Source: an uncultured Bacilli bacterium
GTDB taxonomy: Bacteria; Bacillota_I; Bacilli_A; RF39; UBA660
NCBI GenBank assembly: GCA_947588665.1
Contig: CANPYU010000036.1
Coordinates: 1 to 9,538 of the forward strand
Direction of reading: 5' to 3'
Length of the DNA stretch: 9,538 nucleotides
The position numbers and the translations under genes were made by a program. Shown piece by piece: positions 1 to 6,380 of this stretch; position 1 is the first letter of the stretch; each line of letters starts with the position of its first letter. Below the pieces are notes generated by a model. The model did not search any database. It was not told the DNA's origin and was given only the letters and a program-made list of their open reading frames with translations.

Positions 1-1
1 A

Positions 2-814
2 ATTATTAAAAATATTAGTAATATATATCGGGTAAAAATAGGTGATATATATTATGATTGTAAACCGAGGGGTAAGTTTCGCAGTGTTGGACTTACTCCT
101 CTTGTTGGTGATGAAGTAGAGATTGATGAAAAAAATAATTATATTTTAAATATAATGAAACGCCATAATGAACTTGATAGGCCTAAAATTAGCAATGTTG
201 ATATAGCTCTAATTGTTACCAGCCTAAAAGAACCAGATCTATCTTTAAATTTATTAGATAAAGAAATAGTAAGCATTATATTAGCTAATATAGAGCCAGT
301 TATCTGTTTTACGAAATTAGATAAAATAAATAATGAAGAATTAAAAAAATTAAATAATTTAAGAAAATACTATGAAAAAATTGGTCTTAAAACATTTACT
401 AATAAAGAAATATCTAATTTAACTAATTATTTAAAAAATAAATATATTGTTTTAACGGGTCAAACCGGCGCGGGTAAATCTAGTTTAATTAATAAAATAG
501 ATAACACCAAACATATTTTAGAAGGAGAGATTAGTTCGGCTCTAGGAAGAGGAAAACATACAACTCGTCATACCGAATTTCATTTATTTAAAGATTTTTA
601 TATCGCAGACACTCCAGGTTTTTCCTCTTTATCTTTAGAAAAGTATACTAACGAAGAAATAAAAAATGCTTTTTGGGAATTTGCTAATATTTCTTGTTTA
701 TATCGTAACTGTAGTCATATAAAAGAAAATGATTGTAAAATAAAAGAATTAGTAGAAAAAGGAATAATTTTAAAATCGCGATATGAAAATTATTGTAGTT
801 TTGTAAGGAAGTGA
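2..814 (+). CDS. rsgA: RsgA, ribosome small-subunit-dependent GTPase A (5' partial)
   Basis: RsgA is a circularly permuted GTPase that binds the 30S subunit late in its assembly and helps release maturation factors. The frame is open from base 2, and the N-terminal OB-fold is readable (residues 1-50, with CKPRGKFR and TPLVGDEV). The ATG at 155 is therefore internal, and only about 3-6 codons are missing compared with Bacillus RsgA. Residues below count from base 2. The GTPase motifs come in permuted order: G4 TKLD at 104-107, G1 GQTGAGKSS at 153-161, the RGKHTTRH switch region at 183-190 and G3 DTPG at 203-206. The C-terminal zinc site is C232-x4-C237-x-H239-x5-C245. The stop TGA is followed in frame by TAA, and the stop lies inside the ribosome binding site of rpe, four bases upstream, so the two genes are probably translationally coupled. 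The pair rsgA-rpe is conserved in Bacillota. Identity is secure; only the start is outside the window. Confidence 0.95.
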   Translation: MIKNISNIYRVKIGDIYYDCKPRGKFRSVGLTPLVGDEVEIDEKNNYILNIMKRHNELDRPKISNVDIALIVTSLKEPDLSLNLLDKEIVSIILANIEPVICFTKLDKINNEELKKLNNLRKYYEKIGLKTFTNKEISNLTNYLKNKYIVLTGQTGAGKSSLINKIDNTKHILEGEISSALGRGKHTTRHTEFHLFKDFYIADTPGFSSLSLEKYTNEEIKNAFWEFANISCLYRNCSHIKENDCKIKELVEKGIILKSRYENYCSFVRK

Positions 815-821
815 TAAATTG
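805..821 (+). promoter_or_regulatory. Ribosome binding site deciding the TTG start of rpe
   Basis: AAGGAAGTGA at 805-814 has one mismatch to the full anti-16S complement AAGGAGGTGA. It lies four bases before TTG at 819. No ATG or GTG sits at a suitable distance, and the protein from this TTG begins exactly where Rpe should (EIAVSYLSS). The site contains the rsgA stop codon. Confidence 0.8.
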
Positions 822-1454
822 GAAATAGCCGTTTCTTATTTAAGTAGTTTGTATAATAATGAAAAAACAATTTTAAATATCGAAAAAACTACTGCCGATT
901 ATATTCATGTTGATTTAATGGATGGAGGATTTGTCCCTAAAAAGAACTTTGAAATTAATGAAGTCTTAAAGCTTTTAAAACATCACGAATTGCCTTTAGA
1001 TATTCATTTAATGGTATTTGATCCTTTACTTTATATTGATAAATTAGCCTTATTAGAGCCTACTTATATTACATTTCATCTAGAAGCAACAAAAGATATT
1101 GTAAAGACCATTGAAGCTATTAAAAGACATAATATTAAAGTAGGACTTGCAATTAAACCCGAAACAAACATTATGGAATTAATGCCTTACTTAAGTATTA
1201 TTGATTTAGTTTTAATTATGAGTGTTTCTCCGGGTGCTGGTGGTCAAAGTTTTATGCCCTCCGCCATAAATAGAGTGGAAATTTTAAAAACTTATCGTGA
1301 TAATAATAATTTAAATTATAAAATTGCAATTGATGGAGGAATAAATAATGAGACTATAAAAGAAGTAAAGCCCAATATTGATATTGCTGTTTCTGGTTCT
1401 TATATTTGTATGACTAAAAATTATCAAGAAAGAATTGATCTATTAAAGGAATGA
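819..1454 (+). CDS. rpe: Ribulose-phosphate 3-epimerase
   Basis: Rpe interconverts D-ribulose 5-phosphate and D-xylulose 5-phosphate in the cytoplasmic pentose phosphate pathway. The 211-residue TIM barrel is close to the usual length of about 215-220. The metal and catalytic residues are visible: H30 and D32 in IHVDLMDGGF, H63 in DIHLMV and D172 in AIDGGIN. The second family signature, IMSVSPGAGGQSF, lies at 133-145, and the phosphate-binding VSGSYI at 191-196. The usual APS at the N-terminus is AVS here, but the serine (S6) is kept. It starts at TTG, set by the strong ribosome binding site overlapping the end of rsgA. It ends in TGA followed directly in frame by TAA. In Bacillus a thiamine pyrophosphokinase gene (thiN) often follows; it is absent here. 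A related sugar-phosphate epimerase, such as an allulose-6-phosphate epimerase, cannot be fully excluded, but the rsgA neighbour favours Rpe. Confidence 0.93.
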   Translation: MEIAVSYLSSLYNNEKTILNIEKTTADYIHVDLMDGGFVPKKNFEINEVLKLLKHHELPLDIHLMVFDPLLYIDKLALLEPTYITFHLEATKDIVKTIEAIKRHNIKVGLAIKPETNIMELMPYLSIIDLVLIMSVSPGAGGQSFMPSAINRVEILKTYRDNNNLNYKIAIDGGINNETIKEVKPNIDIAVSGSYICMTKNYQERIDLLKE

Positions 1455-1466
1455 TAATTAATATTA

Positions 1467-1495
1467 TTGACTATTTATTAATTGTTTATTATAAT
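1467..1495 (+). promoter_or_regulatory. Sigma-A-type promoter for a short transcript after rpe
   Basis: TTGACT at 1467-1472 and TATAAT at 1490-1495 are separated by exactly 17 bases, a near-consensus vegetative promoter. The predicted start is about 1501-1503. The next terminator is only about 50-80 bases downstream and no protein gene lies between, so the natural product is a short RNA. If the terminator is leaky, it could also feed the DUF1848 gene. Confidence 0.65.
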
Positions 1496-1496
1496 A

Positions 1497-1520
1497 GTAA
1501 TGCAAAACGTAATGCAAAAT
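1497..1520 (+). repeat. Tandem 12-base repeat in the rpe-DUF1848 gap
   Basis: GTAATGCAAAAC (1497-1508) is followed immediately by GTAATGCAAAAT (1509-1520), matching at 11 of 12 positions. It overlaps the predicted transcription start and the 5' arm of the hairpin at 1501-1534. It gives two alternative 5' arms for the same 3' arm. It could equally be a short operator or a replication-slippage duplication. Confidence 0.6.
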
Positions 1521-1582
1521 AATTATGTTTTGTAAGTTTCAAATTTCATACGTGGGAACTCCATTCTTTCCCACTTTTTGTT
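1501..1582 (+). ncRNA. Candidate small RNA with 5' hairpin and terminator
   Basis: The predicted start of the promoter at 1467-1495 falls at the first base of a 13-bp hairpin. Its arms are 1501-1513 and 1522-1534, with an 8-base loop and two G-U pairs (1502-1533 and 1509-1526). A single-stranded stretch of about 17 bases follows (AGTTTCAAATTTCATAC, 1535-1551), then a 7-bp terminator hairpin with a T-run. Promoter, hairpin at +1, open linker and terminator together have the form of a stand-alone small RNA of about 80 nt. I do not recognise an Rfam family. A possible 21-codon frame beginning at the ATG at 1525 has no ribosome binding site and runs through the terminator, so it is unlikely to be translated. 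The alternative is an attenuator-type leader of the DUF1848 gene, or simply the rpe terminator. Confidence 0.45.
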
Positions 1583-1583
1583 T
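1552..1583 (+). terminator. Rho-independent terminator after rpe / small RNA
   Basis: GTGGGAA (1552-1558) pairs with TTCCCAC (1568-1574) across a 9-base loop and is followed by TTTTTGTTTGTTTT. It would end both the rsgA-rpe transcript and the short transcript starting near 1501. Confidence 0.85.
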
Positions 1584-1609
1584 GTTTTAATTTAATAATA
1601 TAGTATAAT
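1582..1609 (+). promoter_or_regulatory. Probable promoter of the DUF1848 gene
   Basis: A perfect TATAAT lies at 1604-1609. The best -35 is TTGTTT at 1582-1587 (16-base spacer), which is only moderate. Initiation near 1616 would give a leader of about 12 nt, with the AAAAGGAGG ribosome binding site (1615-1623) at the extreme 5' end and the ATG at 1628. Confidence 0.5.
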
Positions 1610-1627
1610 AATTTAAAAGGAGGCATT

Positions 1628-2515
1628 ATGATTTTAAATGTAAGTGGTAGAACAGATATTGTCGCTTTTTATTCTAAATGGTTTATAAATCGTTATGAAG
1701 AGGGCTTTGTTGATGTTAGAAATCCTTTTAATCCTAAATTAGTAAGTCGTATTAATTTTAAAAATGTCGATGCTATTATGTTTTGTACTAAAAACCCTTT
1801 ACCCATTATAGATTATCTTCCCCATATTAAAAAAAGTATTATCTTTCATGTTACATTAACTCCCTATAAAAGTGATATCGAACCTAATGTCCCTAATAAA
1901 AAAGAAATAATTGAAGGAATAAAAAAATTATCTAAAATTGTCGGTATAGATAACTTATATATTAGATATGACCCTATATTTCTAAGTTCTAAATATAATA
2001 TTGACTATCATATTAAAGCTTTTAAAAAAATGTGTTCTTTACTTAATGGTTATGTAAATAAAATAATAATATCATTTCTTGATGATTATAAAAATGTTCG
2101 TAAAAATGCTTCTATATTAAAATATCGCCCTCTAACTGAAGAAGATTATAAAATAATTGGCTCTAATTTTAGTCAAATTGCCTCTTTTAATAATATGACT
2201 GTTCAAACTTGTAATGAGACCCATAACTTAAATGAATATGGTTTTATTATTGGGGATTGCCTCTCTCACGAAAAAGCCTATATTTTAACGGGCAAAAAGT
2301 ATCCTAATTGGCGCGCTCGCAAAGGTAGTAATTGCACCTGTGTTCAAATGGTGGATATAGGCTCTTATAATACCTGCCTTCATTTATGCAAATATTGTTA
2401 TGCGAACTATGATGAAGAAAGTATAAGTAATAACTATAAGTCGCATAATCTAAACTCCTCTTTATTAATTGGTAATTTAAATAAAGATGATATTATTAAA
2501 GTTCGGGAAAAATAA
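1628..2515 (+). CDS. DUF1848 family protein, putative Fe-S / radical-SAM-like
   Basis: The N-terminus (ILNVSGRTDIVAFYSKWF, then RNPFNP and FCTKNPLP) is typical of the DUF1848 family, whose biochemical role is unknown to me. At 295 residues it is of normal length. The C-terminal part carries the family's cysteine cluster: C236-x-C238, then after DIGSYN a C250-x3-C254-x2-C257 followed by YAN. The CxxxCxxC spacing is the one radical SAM enzymes use for their 4Fe-4S cluster, but here it lies near the C-terminus rather than the N-terminus. Two further cysteines (in QTCNETHN and GDCLSH) sit at positions the family usually keeps. I recall DUF1848 being compared with the spore photoproduct lyase (SplB) group; that is not shown here. 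The start is ATG behind a strong AAAAGGAGG. It has its own promoter and lies 62 bases before mutS on the same strand. A DNA-repair role is only a guess from that neighbour. Confidence 0.88.
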   Translation: MILNVSGRTDIVAFYSKWFINRYEEGFVDVRNPFNPKLVSRINFKNVDAIMFCTKNPLPIIDYLPHIKKSIIFHVTLTPYKSDIEPNVPNKKEIIEGIKKLSKIVGIDNLYIRYDPIFLSSKYNIDYHIKAFKKMCSLLNGYVNKIIISFLDDYKNVRKNASILKYRPLTEEDYKIIGSNFSQIASFNNMTVQTCNETHNLNEYGFIIGDCLSHEKAYILTGKKYPNWRARKGSNCTCVQMVDIGSYNTCLHLCKYCYANYDEESISNNYKSHNLNSSLLIGNLNKDDIIKVREK

Positions 2516-2544
2516 GTATTTTGCTAGATTTATTAAATATGTTC

Positions 2545-2553
2545 TGCTATAAT
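2545..2553 (+). promoter_or_regulatory. Extended -10 promoter of mutS
   Basis: TGCTATAAT is a full extended -10 element (TGnTATAAT). At 17-base spacing the -35 would be TAGATT (2525-2530), which is weak; TTGCTA at 2521-2526 is 21 bases away. Extended -10 promoters can work with a poor -35. Predicted initiation near 2560 gives a leader of about 18 nt before the mutS ATG. Confidence 0.55.
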
Positions 2554-2577
2554 TATTATGCAGGGTGAAGAAGTAGT

Positions 2578-5121
2578 ATGAAAATAAGTGAAGTAGATAT
2601 AAATGAATTAAGTCCAATGATGCAACAATACGTCGAGATAAAAAATAAATATCCGGATGAATTGTTGTTTTTTCGTCTCGGCGATTTTTATGAACTTTTT
2701 TTTGAAGATGGCATTACAGCCTCCAGAGAATTAGAATTAACTCTAACTGGCAAAAATGCTGGCCTAAAAGAGCGAATTCCTATGTGTGGTGTTCCCTTCC
2801 ACAGTGTTAATCCATATATCGAAAAATTAATAGATAAAGGATATAAAATAGCTATCTGTGAACAACTTGAAGACCCAAAAAGTACTAAAGGAATGGTTAA
2901 AAGGGGAGTAGTAGAAGTTATTTCTAAAGGCTCAATTGTTAATTTAGAATCATTAAATGAACATGATAATAATTATATTGCCTCTTTACTTGATTTAGAA
3001 TATTTATATCTTTTAACTTATGCTGATATATCTACAGGTGAACTAAAAAGTTTAAACATAAGTCATAATAAAGATAAATTATTAAATGAAATATTACACT
3101 TAAATATTAAAGAAGTAATCTTAGAAAATAATCTTGATTCGGAACTTTTAAATATTTTAAAAAATAACTATGGTATTGAAATATCTATCTCTAGTGATTA
3201 TTTAACTGAGGGCTATGACTCATTAATTGAAAGTGTAAGTGACATCCGCGTAAAACAAGGAATTAGGCACTTACTTTATTATTTAGTTGTCAAAGAATTA
3301 AAAGATTTAAGTCATATCTCTAAAGTTGAAATAGTTAATCGTAATGATTATTTAGAAATGGATATTCATACTATTCGCAATTTAGAATTAATAGAGACTT
3401 TAAGATTAAAAGAAAGAACTTACTCTCTTTTATGGTTACTTGATAAAACTAAAACCGCCATGGGTTCTCGAAAATTAAAAAATTGGTTATTAAATCCCTT
3501 AAGAGATAAAAAAGAAATTATTGCCCGTTATAATAAAATAGAAATTCTAAATAATGAATTCATTTTAAAAGATGAATTAAGAGATTTATTATATGAAATA
3601 TATGATTTAGAAAGACTATGTGCCAAAGTTATCACGGGAACTCTAAATGCCAGAGATTTACTCCAAATAAAAAATTCTTTAGGTGTTTTACCTCGTGTAA
3701 AAGATATCATAAAAGATTTAAAATTCCCTTATAATATTAATACTCATGAAGATTTATATGAATTATTAGAAAAAAGTATTTATGAAAATCCTCCTTTAAG
3801 CATCAAAGAAGGCTTTATAATCAAAGATGGTTATAATAAAGAATTAGACGAATTAAAAAGTATTAGAAGTGGAGGAAAAGATTTTATCGCTGAATTTGAA
3901 ACTAAAATTAAAGAAGAAACTGGTCTTAAAAATTTAAAAATAGGCTTTAATCGTGTTTTTGGTTATTATATTGAAGTATCTAAAAGTGAAGCTAAAAAAG
4001 TAAGTGAAGAATTAGGCTGGGAACGTAGGCAAACTTTAACTAACTGTGAACGTTTTATCTCTCCTGAGTTAAAAGAAAAAGAATCTTTAATATTAAATGC
4101 CGAAGAAAAAATCTTTGAATTAGAATATAATTTATTTTGTGAAATAAGAGATATTATTAAAAAAGATATTTTAAATTTAAAAGAAACAGCCGAGATTATT
4201 AGTGAACTAGATGCTTTATGTTCGCTTGCAGTTTGTGCTGATGCCTATAATTTAGTTAAACCTACTTTAAATGAAGAAAATAAAATTGAAATAATTGATG
4301 GTAGGCACCCAGTAATTGAAGAAACATTAAAAGTTCCTTTTGTTCCCAATGATATAGTGATGGATAATACCACGGATATATTGCTTATTACTGGACCTAA
4401 CATGAGTGGTAAATCAACTTATATGCGCGAATGTGCTATTATTATGATTATGGCTCAAATGGGCTCTTATGTCCCCGCCAGAAAAGCAAATCTTCCTATT
4501 ATAGATAAAATATTTACGCGTATTGGGGCATCCGATGATTTAGTAAGTGGTGAGTCAACTTTTATGGTTGAAATGAAAGAAGCCCGAAATGCGATAAGTA
4601 ATGCGACTAAAAATAGTTTAATAATATTTGATGAACTAGGAAGGGGAACTGCTACTTATGATGGTATCAGTCTTGCGCAAGCGATACTTGAATATGTTGC
4701 TAAAAACATTAAATGCAAAACTTTATTTTCTACCCATTATCATGAACTTACAACTTTAGATAAAGAATTTACTAATATTAAAAATGTTCATGTCGCCGCG
4801 AAAGAAGAGGGAAGCATGATTACTTTCTTACATAAAGTTGAAAAAGGACCAGCCGATAAAAGTTATGGTATTCATGTTGCCAGACTTGCTTTAATGCCTC
4901 AAGACTTACTTGATAGAGCTCAAGAAATACTAAATAGTTATGAAAATACGAGCAAAAAACTAACTCCTAAAGATAATAATATTCAACTAGCCATGAACTT
5001 TGATACTAAAGAAGAAACAGATATTTTAAGAGAACAACTAAAAAAGTATGACCCTCTCCACATGACTCCCATGGAAGCCATCAATGCTTTATTTGAATTA
5101 AAAGAATTAGAAAGGAAATAA
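2578..5121 (+). CDS. mutS: DNA mismatch repair protein MutS
   Basis: MutS recognises base mismatches and small loops and starts mismatch repair. All parts are present in 847 residues, the usual MutS1 length. The mismatch-binding domain comes first, with the Phe-x-Glu wedge F37/E39 in GDFYELF. The connector, lever and clamp regions occupy roughly 130-570. The ABC-type ATPase follows, with Walker A TGPNMSGKST near 605-614, signature region SGESTFMVEMKEA, Walker B IIFDELGRGT near 682-691 and FSTHYHEL near 718-725. QLAMNF at 803-808 resembles a sliding-clamp-binding hexapeptide like the C-terminal clamp motif of Bacillus MutS. The last residues (DPLHMTPMEAINALFELKEL) match the conserved C-terminal oligomerisation tail, so this is MutS1 rather than MutS2. 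The ATG at 2578 is placed by AGGGTGA at 2562-2568 and by the family N-terminus (SPMMQQYVEIK). MutL, often the next gene in Bacillota, does not follow; the next gene is convergent. Confidence 0.97.
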   Translation: MKISEVDINELSPMMQQYVEIKNKYPDELLFFRLGDFYELFFEDGITASRELELTLTGKNAGLKERIPMCGVPFHSVNPYIEKLIDKGYKIAICEQLEDPKSTKGMVKRGVVEVISKGSIVNLESLNEHDNNYIASLLDLEYLYLLTYADISTGELKSLNISHNKDKLLNEILHLNIKEVILENNLDSELLNILKNNYGIEISISSDYLTEGYDSLIESVSDIRVKQGIRHLLYYLVVKELKDLSHISKVEIVNRNDYLEMDIHTIRNLELIETLRLKERTYSLLWLLDKTKTAMGSRKLKNWLLNPLRDKKEIIARYNKIEILNNEFILKDELRDLLYEIYDLERLCAKVITGTLNARDLLQIKNSLGVLPRVKDIIKDLKFPYNINTHEDLYELLEKSIYENPPLSIKEGFIIKDGYNKELDELKSIRSGGKDFIAEFETKIKEETGLKNLKIGFNRVFGYYIEVSKSEAKKVSEELGWERRQTLTNCERFISPELKEKESLILNAEEKIFELEYNLFCEIRDIIKKDILNLKETAEIISELDALCSLAVCADAYNLVKPTLNEENKIEIIDGRHPVIEETLKVPFVPNDIVMDNTTDILLITGPNMSGKSTYMRECAIIMIMAQMGSYVPARKANLPIIDKIFTRIGASDDLVSGESTFMVEMKEARNAISNATKNSLIIFDELGRGTATYDGISLAQAILEYVAKNIKCKTLFSTHYHELTTLDKEFTNIKNVHVAAKEEGSMITFLHKVEKGPADKSYGIHVARLALMPQDLLDRAQEILNSYENTSKKLTPKDNNIQLAMNFDTKEETDILREQLKKYDPLHMTPMEAINALFELKELERK

Positions 5122-5194
5122 TTAAGAGGTTAATAAGAAAAACAACAAATTTTGTGGAAAAAGCTTTCTAAAACATTCTTTTTAATCCTAAAAT

Positions 5195-5220
5195 AACTTC
5201 CAATTAGGAAGTTTTATTTT
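5195..5220. terminator. Bidirectional terminator between mutS and the convergent gene
   Basis: AACTTCC (5195-5201) pairs with GGAAGTT (5207-5213) around the 5-base loop AATTA. T-runs lie on both sides: TTTTATTTT on the plus strand after the stem, and TTATTTTA when read from the minus strand. The stem begins directly after the stop codon of the minus-strand gene (5214-5216). One hairpin probably ends both convergent transcripts. Confidence 0.8.
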
Positions 5221-6266
5221 ACTTTTGTTAAGGATTTAAAAATATAATTATTATTAACTTTTTCAAAGGTATATTTATAAGTTGTCGCATTATCTAAATA
5301 ATTGTTAATATCAATATTTTTATTACCATCTAATTTTTCAATTACTTTTTTATCTATATTATTATTATAAATTGTAATAGTATCAAAGTTTTGGGACCAT
5401 TCTGCAAAAATAAGTTTCTCGTATATTTCTAGTGTTTTATCTAATTCTTTAGTAGTAATAACTTTACGATATAGCTTATGAAACATGTCTCCATCACAGC
5501 CATGAATAGCAATATATTCCTTTTTTGCTTCATCAAACTCAAAGCTACAGTAATTTTCTTTATAGATATAGGTATTTTGATGATTAAATTTAATATCAGC
5601 ACCAAATATTTCTTTAATACTTTCATTTACATCTTCTTCTTTGATAACTTCAACATTATTATTTTTATCAATATAATTGTTTAAACCAACGGCGATAATA
5701 TAATTATTATCAAAGGAATTATTATTTGTATATAGATATTTTAATAAAGCATAATCTTCACTGGGATTTACTTTTTGATATAATTTTTCTTCTAAAGATA
5801 AATTGTTAGTATCTTTTATACTAAATTCAGTATATACATATCTATCTTCCAAATACTCACCATTTTTCTTAGGAGAACCAGTTTTTACAATTCTGTATTT
5901 ACCTGGATTTAATTCTCCATAATAATTTTCCCATTTCAAATCAAAACTTAATTCATTATTTTCTCCAACTGATAAACCCTCCAAAGTAAAAATCATATCT
6001 ATTTTAGATTTTAATGCCTCCCATTTACCATCATTGTACTTTTCAAGATGATAAGCTCTACCAAATAGACATTTTTCTTCATTTAAATCCTTAATAATAA
6101 TTGTTGCTCCTTTATTCGTTAAAGTGCCTTCTTTAATAATCATGGTAACATTTTCTAAAGTTCTTCTTACTTCTAATATTTTATTAGTATGAGGGTCTTT
6201 AAATATTAAATATACACCTACTAATAATACAATTATAATTATACTTAAAAATATCTTTTTCTTCAT
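5214..6266 (-). CDS. Membrane-anchored protein with bacterial Ig-like domain, unknown function
   Basis: I do not recognise a named gene. The 350 residues begin with MKKK and one hydrophobic segment (about 5-21). There is no lipobox cysteine, so this is probably an uncleaved signal anchor with the rest outside the membrane. Residues about 40-150 resemble a bacterial immunoglobulin-like domain found in Bacillota surface proteins: VTMIIKEGTLTNKGATIIIKD, a W-containing strand, then DLKWENYYGELNPGKYRIVK. Residues about 160-349 form a second region with IKEIFGADIKF and a C-containing IAIHGCDGD; similar patterns occur in uncharacterised Bacillota proteins. Three cysteines lie in the exported part (66, 240, 257), and 240 and 257 could form a disulfide. 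The gene stands alone on the minus strand with its own promoter, an AGGGAGG ribosome binding site before the ATG and its own terminator. No transport, enzyme or toxin motif is visible. The coding call is strong; the Ig-like assignment is moderate. Confidence 0.85.
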   Translation of the reverse strand: MKKKIFLSIIIIVLLVGVYLIFKDPHTNKILEVRRTLENVTMIIKEGTLTNKGATIIIKDLNEEKCLFGRAYHLEKYNDGKWEALKSKIDMIFTLEGLSVGENNELSFDLKWENYYGELNPGKYRIVKTGSPKKNGEYLEDRYVYTEFSIKDTNNLSLEEKLYQKVNPSEDYALLKYLYTNNNSFDNNYIIAVGLNNYIDKNNNVEVIKEEDVNESIKEIFGADIKFNHQNTYIYKENYCSFEFDEAKKEYIAIHGCDGDMFHKLYRKVITTKELDKTLEIYEKLIFAEWSQNFDTITIYNNNIDKKVIEKLDGNKNIDINNYLDNATTYKYTFEKVNNNYIFKSLTKVK

Positions 6267-6288
6267 AAATCCTCCCTAAACTAATCAT

Positions 6289-6317
6289 ATTGTATCATGC
6301 TTTTTATTTAGGGTAAA
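6289..6317 (-). promoter_or_regulatory. Promoter of the minus-strand Ig-like gene
   Basis: Read on the minus strand, TTTACC (6317-6312) and TACAAT (6294-6289) are 17 bases apart, and the -10 is extended (TGATACAAT). The -10 ends 22 bases before the ATG, giving a leader of about 16 nt that holds the AGGGAGG ribosome binding site. Confidence 0.6.
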
Positions 6318-6345
6318 TTAATTTTAAAAAATTTTTCTTTTTTCA

Positions 6346-6374
6346 TTGTTAAAAAATAAATATTATGCTACTAT
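6346..6374 (+). promoter_or_regulatory. Promoter of the candidate structured RNA
   Basis: TTGTTA (6346-6351) and TACTAT (6369-6374) are 17 bases apart. TGC directly precedes the -10 hexamer, making it an extended -10. Initiation is predicted near G6381. An A/T-only tract apart from two C residues (6318-6345), with A- and T-runs like an UP element, separates it from the divergent promoter of the minus-strand gene. Confidence 0.5.
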
Positions 6375-6380
6375 GTAATA

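Noticed and set aside
155..157. ATG as start of rsgA
   Set aside because: The frame is open back to base 2 and encodes the conserved OB-fold of RsgA, so this methionine is internal.
1525..1590. 21-codon frame inside the rpe-downstream RNA
   Set aside because: It has no ribosome binding site, starts in the hairpin arm and spans the terminator.
3528..3710. 60-residue reverse frame inside mutS
   Set aside because: It is a shadow of the mutS coding sequence, with no ribosome binding site or family resemblance.
5441..5684. Overlapping frames on both strands inside the minus-strand Ig-like gene
   Set aside because: They are AT-rich, low-complexity Phe/Ile/Lys shadows of the 350-residue gene, which has its own promoter, ribosome binding site and terminator.
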